Origin: Aquincolibacterium sp964606385
GTDB lineage: Bacteria; Omnitrophota; Omnitrophia; Omnitrophales; Aquincolibacteriaceae
Assembly (NCBI GenBank): GCA_964606385.1
Contig: CAZSFZ010000028.1
Location: 1 to 21,326 of the forward strand
Direction of reading: 5' to 3'
DNA: 21,326 bases
Positions 10,401-13,150 of this stretch are shown here, one piece after another; within the stretch, counting starts at the first letter, position 1, and each line of letters begins with the position of its first letter. The notes below the pieces were generated by a model. It saw nothing but the letters and a program-made list of their open reading frames with translations, had not been told where the DNA came from and searched no databases. Made by a program: the position numbers and the translations under genes.

Positions 10401-11387
10401 CTGCTTCAAAGCGTTGAGCTGGGCTCGTTGAGGCCCATCCTTGATTGACTGGTCCAATTGGCGGGCAAGCGTTTTGATCTCGTCTTCGAGTATTGGATCC
10501 AAACCTTCTTTTTCTTGCCTGAGAGTTTTAAACAATGTGCCCAGTACCGAGTTGTTGGTGCTGGGGACATCGTACTTGGCAAGATAATTCAAAAATTCCG
10601 AAAAATTATTCTGACCGTGATCCCATGCCGAGAGCTTCGCGTCGAAATCTAATGCCTCCGCGGAATAATATTTTTCTTTTAATGCTTTGAGCTGAGCACT
10701 AAGGGCTTCGCGCTGAGTATTGATCCCGGCCTGTTTTTCAAGTCCGGCAAGAAACGCCTGAACCCCTTCTTGATAGAGCTTCCAATCCTCGATCCCGACA
10801 TAATCCGCCTTATGAGAGGACAAAACGCTCGCCGCGGCGGCGCCGGAAAGCTCCCCGGAATCGAGATGCGCATTAAAAATCTCTTTCCGTTTCTTTTCAT
10901 CCGGAAATAGACGGAAAAGCGTGGGGTCCAGTTTTCCCTGAGCGCCTTCGAGCGCCACCGTGGATACACCGTATTTTTCCTGAAGGTACTCGATCAATTT
11001 TTCAAGGGACCGCTGCGCGTCCGGAACGCTGTGGGCGTCTTGAATAAGCACTACAAGCCGATCCACGGTCCACGGTCCACGGTCCACGCTTTCCGGCCCA
11101 CGTCGCTCGTGGCCCGTGGCACGTGGCCCGTGATAAGCTTCTATTACCGTTCCAATGCCGGGGGGGATGACGAGCTCCTGCGCATTTCCGCTTGCGGCGG
11201 AGGCCGAGGCAAGAAGGCTGGTATCAACCCCTCCCCGGACATTGGATGGATCCCTGGTCTGAGCCAAGGCTTGAGTGGGGAAAAAGAGAAGATCGGAACA
11301 GAGAAAGACGATCACCGTGAACAGACTGATCGCCCTGAGGGAAAGACGTGGAAATAGACCTGTTTGTAGAGATGTTTTCTGGTTCAT
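1..11387 (-). CDS. Giant multidomain exported/membrane protein (3' end beyond window)
   Basis: One stop-free frame of 3,795 complete codons opens at the ATG at 11387 and leaves the window at base 1, so the C-terminus is missing. Seen in the translation: a signal peptide (about 1-42, ending A-L-A/Q), a TIKI/TraB/ChaN-like region, an unknown segment, a MarC-like membrane domain (about 955-1155), a GHKL-type ATPase (1315-1487), two paralogous kinase-like modules (1493-1845, 1851-2211), a second GHKL-type ATPase (2217-2441), three unassigned regions, and a HAD phosphatase (from 3316). Ten R-S-E-x-R pentapeptides separate these blocks. The start is supported by the signal peptide directly behind it; the nearest Shine-Dalgarno-like GAGG is only 3 nt upstream, so initiation may be weak. 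The gene lies 218 bp downstream of uvrC on the same strand. The combination of ATPase, kinase and phosphatase folds suggests signalling, but that role is inferred. Plus-strand frames in this interval are shadows. Confidence 0.9.
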   Translation of the reverse strand, partial: MNQKTSLQTGLFPRLSLRAISLFTVIVFLCSDLLFFPTQALAQTRDPSNVRGGVDTSLLASASAASGNAQELVIPPGIGTVIEAYHGPRATGHERRGPESVDRGPWTVDRLVVLIQDAHSVPDAQRSLEKLIEYLQEKYGVSTVALEGAQGKLDPTLFRLFPDEKKRKEIFNAHLDSGELSGAAAASVLSSHKADYVGIEDWKLYQEGVQAFLAGLEKQAGINTQREALSAQLKALKEKYYSAEALDFDAKLSAWDHGQNNFSEFLNYLAKYDVPSTNNSVLGTLFKTLRQEKEGLDPILEDEIKTLARQLDQSIKDGPQRAQLNALKQASRTGHVSRAALAYELQKYFPEGQKISAELQQVMEDHRKLVAVKGPEFSKELEVFLDRVREKLFVTPEAKAVAALDSRLRLLEKLVRFELSRSEWEQIRATCHGPRVTKETRGVAQGPRDEMKDFEGFSIRMDELQNMIGVYFSFYEIAEKREAVFSKRIVALAEKGFSRSDARGRMDQERGPWSVARGTIVVTGGFHTPGLAVQLKEQGIPYAVVSPAIKEIPQDNRYFDQMQGKVSWQKYFRPKNGKVDLYDAFARATTEKLLGDRGQGIGDSKNLNPEPYTLNAKEWRDDIIRELAQEGRIADHARYTRYIDEVITGNSEEFETLKKKWTVQLEKFIEKLQALGKTHPITEANIANLLSQPANQTPYAAASLAPGNLLRVRDGDFGAIYASEKLPPKKILIPAPAQLNPKTPSEVMPAGEIASEAGARSEIRNEVSDLTLIAEGLSLALPHFLLSKAQSILTNASMLISNQDDPESIADIQKDLPKLESKIGILKGEDIFLFKTQDGKHFIWLGDEGFSRTILGSRRSVAPEAWAKFKQEFGLDLELEKMFAELERIRAAITASPLASADAQTIKTSIKTLSGIVYSASDRAGLFVSSRSELRGAWKKAAAIAVIAGAIAGAALLQDHFIKTFLTIFFVVNPIGSAVTFLSMTGALKDASERKMLSKRSLLAATGVGALFLFAGNLLFNFIGITLGTFMIAGGALLFTISLTSLTSSTTDRRLDPKEMGVVPLGIPLIVGPATLTTLMILRGQYGWPVVASAFLTNMLLTAVLFRYSEKVIKVLGKEGAKVIGKIFNLLLAALGVTLIAKGLITVFPGLHSDTIRPLTIPDKESPAIESVEKGSASVRSVPMPINFRKEIGAAQATINEKARAEVREDLAEDAAKRLMAAAALARQKDKEHFWGETALSPQALVAGLVASRRGWRPYQEAEHVLLEATKWVFNADPGEIPSSEEAWGLVLNNGTALELFTSVPSGSKRSEIRAQESHAAPDLEFALPHSEADNAKHAAGDLLIKINEILQTKLLKGYFSVFELARSTVQYGQGGVARVYAERGPDGAAARFKLVVEDQGPGLSDADPNIHFKNGEQFHSKRMKRPEGWLLSKIGRDAESAVIEYGGNRWERENLQDNRSVRFKKTGTSDVRTGMRTTLTFSLSSSRSEARENSSSSSSSSESSESTERVTGKSPAKDYEIEILKTLLPTLSPDVIARLRDKESIGAWKKILLEAGVSSEILEGVRGKFLYVTVKDFLDRIPKEGAKKVDNRLRRGNHGRYLAVYLNDDFDYIIKTYYDREKKRTVQIDWQDAFVYLARPRLKDIAVPTIILDATEGATKEFVYKREDGTFRKTDIAIIQQKVTPLYEYLYKLEQQGDFEAQKRVLEDFKKLVIEMFRRSVVDVDFGGILANYGVDEKTGKVYLFDFGDLSGGYEEAYGFADSTEVTNEYIVKGLETNVGDGIAAYFLKNGFKASDFEDPKTRKSYFGADLAKGENPAFAMNFPLSEEAIRALFANHEVREAPVRSEMRSSSSSSSSEDRKKRRPLRRSDGKESKWAIFDRFVQQVNTLRPEQVIEVDEIEQLSRKRQKLIEWGIEEADEVDGRYLVSAIQKIVEAKRDELPEEREVVWTDLLSYGGVGRYLIAYKDEDPEDGWVVKIANSEGNLRYIDLYALNGARIAQARLGGLAATLMIFDGRQNGKTFFFNTADRGPVRAPVAIVQEKLLPFVEYLKQIGRRGASGAEIRDAIGYVGKYKQFVIAMYRRGVVDIDNFNIVGNYGIRKSDQSVAVFDVGDLADSQRDAERFVAELKDFNETITESLEEIDGVFLDPRISDYFKKNPFRRDDFIKDGKDLFGSEYDPQKSRMVFPYTENEVRQMFAGGQFRETSGDRNRSEVRSLLGSAASKDTVSSHQKNPWKAAGVGEGQYLSLNLGADTKAVFEDFQNRDGHWNAVQIEGMNPAWLDLKEGNLFYRRLSEKMEFLAAYIRFYLPKDVEPRLYEMADEQGWPFFRTEERKLGFVLTEMVKNAIVYGHKLDLTLPVLIHWELDRKRNVFMVRVANKVRKDDSLVRKIGAGNIRDILRLGGEGRAEAMIREMTGGNIPVRSTLKDGTVMAKLEIPVEKRSEIRTDAPLVFEWAGGVQNFDALRAAWEAQGIPALRELPEAKTDKDFWESELAERIEQGRNFIDYKEPDLFEKRKDSEPIVHLEPVLQSDEVGFLKTFYHLTGKDEESISLRREGPLFVLEYQKIYHAGSPASSRYITRLNFGTHGLRIHVQADDRNTRLSPVSGDLVDQWIPWQDIGLPDGYLPGVRFYGDGSFGLVLDPAVIAKLENLTVPFVRFVSRSEVRNQEAVQAEIDRATVLKNGARMRARQFLKYNRDLIQWFLALKDARTRNTEEAKEEQALILETMRGYADTLKEIARQIRPDAGEGMDGERARYTALDDYAVKTPAGISQTEVTVALTAESRKLKEEITAVQKKFLEAHRDGNMEMLRQLNAQAAALYKARLKAQLLQASSYLLEPRIDEMALLTVLTAIRIGYLKLSHEYGWRVRRALQEAAIRKIQVVGREGDVAQVYDYENFKMATAPDENGKQDPVTIFQDVWVRKELEDGTVTYQPQKREFVFKDLATAVRRSFHILLNQEVDFAQVYDRINDLDYGIDLLRTSGDVLPDYVLEDIRESVDFIMNGRHGGLEKGRVDEKGNAASNIRTAMAELDARHTEKAVEMFEAAKKELESRLETLVGKKSGISSQAQYLIHQYRRQETARAMRELVTLVENGEFAAGYQLLRILYKTHYLHKASEDSQYASLQWHVIDLGTSLKRLAANKERLSVVSQENALRYVNDTIRRIQTMAGTIRQERSEMRSPDSKGERPGHHELAISHIAGWRIRSLVRGIFEMIEAHPLLAALPWSVVRNGDHHVSMSLHKSKDHPSISFSVGTKWLFWVSVETVIRMNGNDLFRASFWGSSRYVLSSTSKKFEEWFEKMPLPPSDPAAGRSEMRSGLPLKAVVFDIGNVIFDIDFSKMALAFRALGGRVGSTEGIINFAINSELYSAFERDEITPKVYLESLCGMLGVGVLSTDRFADIFSDIFTLKPETVELIGQARKTGAKIFFLSDTNRFHIDHLRTRYPEVFKLADHVFTSYGLRTRKGDGPKIFRGLGDQLRRDYGLKPKDVIFFDDLKWNIEMAQKAGFPAALFTSAQAARETLVRRDPFFIDNADDLANYIHKLASGISRNVPEDGKVTLPAVIAEPNRYSKEFYKPLYELFLARLSIDFDGLDEFISHARSVLKTKGVRGLRKAMSAKDPGSSGLLTYFQKIRVGENTPEALVEFYGQLLFFLTSRMEDYLGPIYDAVLSTRPEIAIARKGKSYHTRAESTTRIADKGILYGKTEAVDFYRQVYDNLFDKTDVKTRSDSDHARKVLKALRYWEERAGQPGYEILKKRIENFKQHAVVLEYDSNLPLVVADTEKNIFRVVHTERLTN
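1458..1850 (-). other. Module 10 of the giant protein: short unassigned domain (residues 3180-3310)
   Basis: A block of about 130 residues flanked by R-S-E-M-R on both sides. It has an N-terminal helix (AGWRIRSLVRGIFEMIEAH) and several strands (SISFSVGTKWLFWVSVET). Part of it (ALPWSVVRNG) is encoded by heptanucleotide repeat DNA at 1701-1718. No family is recognised. Confidence 0.45.
1701..1718. repeat. Short heptanucleotide repeat inside the giant gene
   Basis: Partial ACGG followed by two ACCACGG units, encoding part of PWSVVRNG in module 10. Same family as the clusters at 9834 and 11063. Confidence 0.65.
1866..3389 (-). other. Module 9 of the giant protein: long, mainly helical region (residues 2667-3174)
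   Basis: The longest interval between delimiter motifs after the N-terminal module. Most of it is charged helical sequence with heptad-like stretches (for example around KEEITAVQKKFLEAHRDGN), interrupted by a small beta-like insertion (KIQVVGREGDVAQVYDYENF). I recognise no enzyme motif. A scaffold or dimerisation role is possible but unproven. Confidence 0.45.
3405..4049 (-). other. Module 8 of the giant protein: unassigned, probably beta-rich (residues 2447-2661)
   Basis: The block lies between two R-S-E-x-R motifs. It contains many short alternating hydrophobic strands (GPLFVLEYQKIYHAG, YITRLNFGTHGLRIHVQAD) and ends with VRFYGDGSFGLVLDP. No catalytic signature or named family was recognised. 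Length and strand density suit one compact beta domain. Confidence 0.45.
4065..4739 (-). other. Module 7 of the giant protein: second GHKL-type ATPase-like domain (residues 2217-2441)
   Basis: The segment LGFVLTEMVKNAIVYGHKL is a strong N-box (Glu2342, Asn2346, then Y-G-H) as in histidine-kinase-like and anti-sigma-factor ATPases. The following strand reads FMVRVANKVRKDD, where the usual D-x-G-x-G is absent. LGGEGRAEAMIREMTGG could serve as the glycine-rich lid, and GTVMAKLEIP fits the closing G-T strand. The first 80 residues are of unknown type. The domain order agrees with a GHKL fold; loss of the G1 aspartate makes ATP hydrolysis uncertain. Confidence 0.65.
4755..5837 (-). other. Module 6 of the giant protein: kinase-like domain 2, led by eight serines (residues 1851-2211)
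   Basis: Immediately after R-S-E-M-R come eight serines and a basic patch (E-D-R-K-K-R-R). The kinase-like core follows: SYGGVGRYLIAY as a glycine loop, WVVKIA with Lys1978 as candidate ATP-anchoring lysine, VAIVQEKLLPFVEYL as a hinge-like segment, VVDIDNFNIVGNYG with Asp2088 and Asn2093 in the canonical D-x4-N spacing, and VFDVGDL where D-V-G (2111-2113) replaces D-F-G. Core residues look better preserved here than in module 5, so this is the more likely active copy. The identification rests on motif order only; overall similarity to a named kinase family is not apparent. Confidence 0.5.
5853..6911 (-). other. Module 5 of the giant protein: kinase-like domain 1, led by eight serines (residues 1493-1845)
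   Basis: The block opens with E-N and eight serines plus more Ser/Glu. A kinase-like layout follows: a glycine-containing turn before RYLAVYL, an I-I-K strand whose Lys1616 sits where the ATP-anchoring lysine would be, then VVDVDFGGILANYG (Asp1724), and LFDFGDL with an intact D-F-G at 1747-1749. If Asp1724 is the catalytic-loop aspartate, the usual Asn five residues later is Gly1729. It is clearly paralogous to the next module: the stretches EMFRRSVVDVD and AMYRRGVVDID align with equal spacing (23 residues) to D-[FV]-G. It may be an atypical kinase or pseudokinase; substrate unknown. Confidence 0.5.
6927..7445 (-). other. Module 4 of the giant protein: GHKL-type ATPase-like domain (residues 1315-1487)
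   Basis: The segment FSVFELARSTVQYGQGG resembles the N-box of histidine-kinase/anti-sigma-type ATPases (E-L-x-x-N-x-x-x-H-G), with Thr/Ser in place of the usual Asn. It is followed by FKLVVEDQGPGLSDAD, a good G1 box (D-x-G-x-G), then a glycine-containing region and GMRTTLTFSL, which fits the terminal G-T-x-x-x-x-x-x-x strand. The order and spacing suit the RsbT/RsbW-like subgroup. The substituted N-box Asn, a Mg-binding position in the family, leaves catalysis in doubt. Confidence 0.6.
7461..8582 (-). other. Module 3 of the giant protein: MarC-family membrane domain plus C-terminal tail (residues 936-1309)
   Basis: A hydrophobic segment (about 941-957) precedes six further membrane helices. 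The first contains FLTIFFVVNPIGSAVTFLSM and the fourth PLGIPLIVGPATLTTLMIL; these match the two signature regions of MarC/UPF0056 inner-membrane proteins (N-P-I-G near the start, P-x-x-x-G-P-A/G in the middle). The last helix is around IFNLLLAALGVTLIAKGL. Free-standing MarC proteins are about 200 residues, so this is a full-length domain. About 150 residues of non-membrane sequence follow, including a helical block (about 1180-1230) I cannot assign. MarC function is poorly defined even in model bacteria. Confidence 0.85.
8598..9095 (-). other. Module 2 of the giant protein: unassigned segment (residues 765-930)
   Basis: This block sits between the first and second R-S-E-x-R motifs. It begins with a mildly hydrophobic helix (LSLALPHFLLSKAQSIL), continues with a small beta-like stretch (DIFLFKTQDGKHFIWLGDEG), and ends with a charged helical tail. 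I recognise no family. Its position just before the membrane domain makes a linker or sensor role possible, but nothing in the sequence proves it. Confidence 0.5.
9548..9606. repeat. Two further heptanucleotide families inside the giant gene
   Basis: At 9548-9568 the units are GGGTATA, GGGTTCA, GGGTTTA. At 9576-9606 they are CCCCTAT, CCCCTGT, CCCCTGT, with partial units at both ends. The sequences differ from the CACGG family but keep a seven-base period. They encode a glycine/asparagine-rich stretch near the end of module 1. Confidence 0.75.
9834..9860. repeat. Heptanucleotide tandem repeat inside the giant gene
   Basis: Units CCCACGG, GCCACGG, ACCACGG and partial GCCACG. They encode RGPWSVARG immediately before the conserved VTGGFHTPGL strand of module 1. 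Confidence 0.8.
10077..10106. repeat. Heptanucleotide tandem repeat inside the giant gene
   Basis: Plus strand units are GACCCGT, GGCCCGT, GGCACGT and a partial GGCCCG. The family is the same as the cluster at 11108-11132. The reading frame stays open, encoding a segment around CHGPRVTKE in a helical part of module 1. Confidence 0.8.
11063..11132. repeat. Two heptanucleotide tandem-repeat clusters inside the giant gene
   Basis: At 11063-11088 the plus strand reads three units of CCACGGT plus a partial unit. At 11108-11132 it reads GGCCCGT, GGCACGT, GGCCCGT with partial ends. They encode low-complexity residues around 85-110 of the giant protein (for example RGPWTVDR), just ahead of the first conserved strand, so they probably sit in a flexible linker. 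Confidence 0.85.
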
Positions 11388-11605
11388 TTGCCTCGGCCGC
11401 AAATGCTATTTTTTAACTAACGGTTTTGATTATTAAAATCTTATGAAAAGCTAACACATATTTGGACTTAAGCAAGGGAGGAACGCCACTTTTCTTAACA
11501 AAATCTATGAGTATTTCAGGCGAGAAATCCAGTTGCGAAGTGATTTCGAATGCTATATTTTTTGATTTAATGCATATAACAATTTATAGCAGAATATAAC
11601 CCAAT
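11388..11605 (-). promoter_or_regulatory. AT-rich spacer upstream of the giant gene
   Basis: This spacer between the uvrC stop and the giant-gene start is visibly richer in A+T than its surroundings and presumably carries the giant gene's promoter. I could not pick a convincing -35/-10 pair. An imperfect repeat (AATGCTAT followed by a T-run) appears near 11402-11414 and 11550-11564. On the minus strand a stop-free stretch of 56 codons (11583 to 11416) has no ATG and only late TTG/GTG codons; it may be chance or a gene remnant. Confidence 0.4.
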
Positions 11606-13051
11606 CTAATGCTCTCTGGAAGAAAAATAATCATGAACCAAATGAGCGGTCTTGATATCGATTCCGGGAATAGCCTTAAGCTCTTCGAGATTTGCCTCAC
11701 GGATCTCATCCATGGAATCAAATGAGCGGAGCAGGATCCGCTTTCGCTTCTCTCCCACACCGGGAATCGCATCCAGCGCGGAACGCTCCAAGACTTTAGA
11801 TTTAAGCTTACGGTGATAGGTGATGGCAAAACGGTGAGCTTCATCCCGGACCTTCTTGAGAAGGTACAGCGCCGGCGAATCCGACGCCATAACAACCGGT
11901 GCGCTGAACTTCGGAGAATGGATCCATTCAAATTGCTTCGCGATCGAGATCAACTCGATCGACCCCATTCCCTCCTTCGCCAAAACTTTGACCGCGGTAT
12001 TGAGATGCCCCTTCCCGCCGTCGATCATGATGAGATCCGGCATAAAATCCTCCCGGCCTTCCTTGATCCCCTGCAGCATGCGGGTCAGGGCCTCCGCGAT
12101 CATGGCATAGTCGTTGATCCCGGAAACAGCACGGATCTTATAATGCCGGTAACCGAACTTATCCGGAAGCTCCCGGTAAAAGCTGACCTTCGAAGCCGCC
12201 GCCTGGTCGCCCTGGATGTTGGAAACATCAAAACAAACGATCCGTTCCGGGATCCTTTCGAGCTTGAGTCTTTGTTTGAGCTCAAGGGTCGCAGAGAGCG
12301 AGATCCCCTGCCCCGGATTTTTCGGCATGAACCGTTTTTTACGGAGTTTGGAGAGCGCATCGATCTGTTCTTTGAAGAATTGGGCGTCCTCATAACGCAG
12401 CCCCCGGCTCGCCTTTTGCATCCGGTCTTGCAGGTATTGGGCAAAACTCTTTTTACCGCCTCCCAGGAAATGCTTTACCTCCGCGATCAGACGGTCATAT
12501 TCGGGTTTTACCTCCGGTTTGATGCAGGGAGCGATGCACTGCCCGATATGGTGATAAAGACACGCGGTCTTGGGAAGCGTCTGGCATTTCCGGATCGGGA
12601 AAAGATCGTTGATCAGATTGACGGCCTGATGCAGAAGTTTCGCGTCGGTATACGGGCCGTAGTAGGCGGCCCCCCGATCGCTCTTTTGACGCGTAACACA
12701 GAGGCGCGGAAATTTCTCACGGGTGATCTTCAGGAGAGGAAAACTCTTATCATCCTTAAGATCCTGGTTGTAGCGGGGCTGGTGCTTTCGGATCAGGTGC
12801 GCCTCAAGAAGCAGCGCGTCCACCTCGGTCGGGGTATCGATATGTTCGATCGATCGCACCTTGCTCATCAGGATCGTTATTTTAGGAAGCGGCGCCGGAA
12901 CTTTAAAATAGAAGCGCACTCTTTTGCGGAGCGATTTCGCTTTGCCGATGTAGAGGATCTCGCCGCGCGCGTCCCGCATCAAGTAAACGCCCGGAGTAAG
13001 CGGAAGCTTCTCGGCAATTCCACGCAATTTTAAGAGGGATTTATCTAGCAT
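11606..13051 (-). CDS. uvrC: UvrABC excinuclease subunit C, compact form
   Basis: UvrC makes both incisions around bulky DNA lesions within the cytoplasmic UvrABC repair system. Seen in order: a GIY-YIG nuclease domain (PGVYLM and ILYIGKAKSLRKRV); a four-cysteine cluster (C-x8-C-x6-C-x3-C pattern in CQTLPKTACLYHHIGQC and after), as in iron-sulphur UvrC proteins; a UVR motif (RYEDAQFFKEQIDALSKL); the RNase H-like endonuclease (FDVSNIQG, DLIMIDGGKGH, VRDEAHRFAITYHR); and a C-terminal pair of helix-hairpin-helix motifs (IPGVGEKRK, IPGIDIKTA). At about 481 residues it is shorter than the usual 600; the missing part lies between UVR and the endonuclease. An ATG at 13069 also opens the frame, but the one at 13051 has AAGG six bases upstream and is preferred. 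It lies downstream of murJ on the same strand. Confidence 0.93.
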   Translation of the reverse strand: MLDKSLLKLRGIAEKLPLTPGVYLMRDARGEILYIGKAKSLRKRVRFYFKVPAPLPKITILMSKVRSIEHIDTPTEVDALLLEAHLIRKHQPRYNQDLKDDKSFPLLKITREKFPRLCVTRQKSDRGAAYYGPYTDAKLLHQAVNLINDLFPIRKCQTLPKTACLYHHIGQCIAPCIKPEVKPEYDRLIAEVKHFLGGGKKSFAQYLQDRMQKASRGLRYEDAQFFKEQIDALSKLRKKRFMPKNPGQGISLSATLELKQRLKLERIPERIVCFDVSNIQGDQAAASKVSFYRELPDKFGYRHYKIRAVSGINDYAMIAEALTRMLQGIKEGREDFMPDLIMIDGGKGHLNTAVKVLAKEGMGSIELISIAKQFEWIHSPKFSAPVVMASDSPALYLLKKVRDEAHRFAITYHRKLKSKVLERSALDAIPGVGEKRKRILLRSFDSMDEIREANLEELKAIPGIDIKTAHLVHDYFSSREH

Positions 13052-13124
13052 CAAACACCTTGGGGCCATTGAAAACCCCTATTACATGAAACATAGTAAA
13101 AGAGAGGTGATTTTTTTCCAAGGG

Positions 13125-13138
13125 CTATGGACTATTGA
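13125..13138. repeat. Minimal heptanucleotide pair in the murJ-uvrC spacer
   Basis: CTATGGA is followed directly by CTATTGA. Only two units exist, so this is weak, but it shares the seven-base period of the clusters in the giant gene and is intergenic. Confidence 0.35.
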
Positions 13139-13150
13139 CCCTGTACTGCT

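Larger units (their letters stand above)
9111..11387 (-). other. Module 1 of the giant protein: signal peptide plus TIKI/TraB/ChaN-like domain (residues 1-759)
   Basis: Residues 1-42 form a signal peptide: a basic start, a hydrophobic run around ISLFTVIVFLCSDLLFF, and an A-L-A cleavage site. After a low-complexity stretch comes VVLIQDAHSVPDAQ (His119), then VALEGAQG (Glu147), and much later VTGGFHTPGL (His527) followed by an alternating beta/alpha pattern. A GxxH-type His, a distal Glu and a second G-x-x-H-x-x-G-L element are the pattern of the TIKI/TraB/ChaN superfamily, which includes metal-dependent proteases and haem-binding proteins. Between them lies about 370 residues of mostly helical sequence, much longer than in classical members. 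Several loops are made of heptanucleotide repeat DNA. The fold assignment is from motif memory and moderately sure; enzymatic activity is not shown. Confidence 0.5.

Noticed and set aside
9548..11132. The tandem repeats as a CRISPR array
   Set aside because: Units are seven bases with no spacers and lie within a coding frame.
11813..13033. A 406-codon plus-strand open frame
   Set aside because: It is antisense to uvrC, whose motifs are unmistakable on the minus strand.
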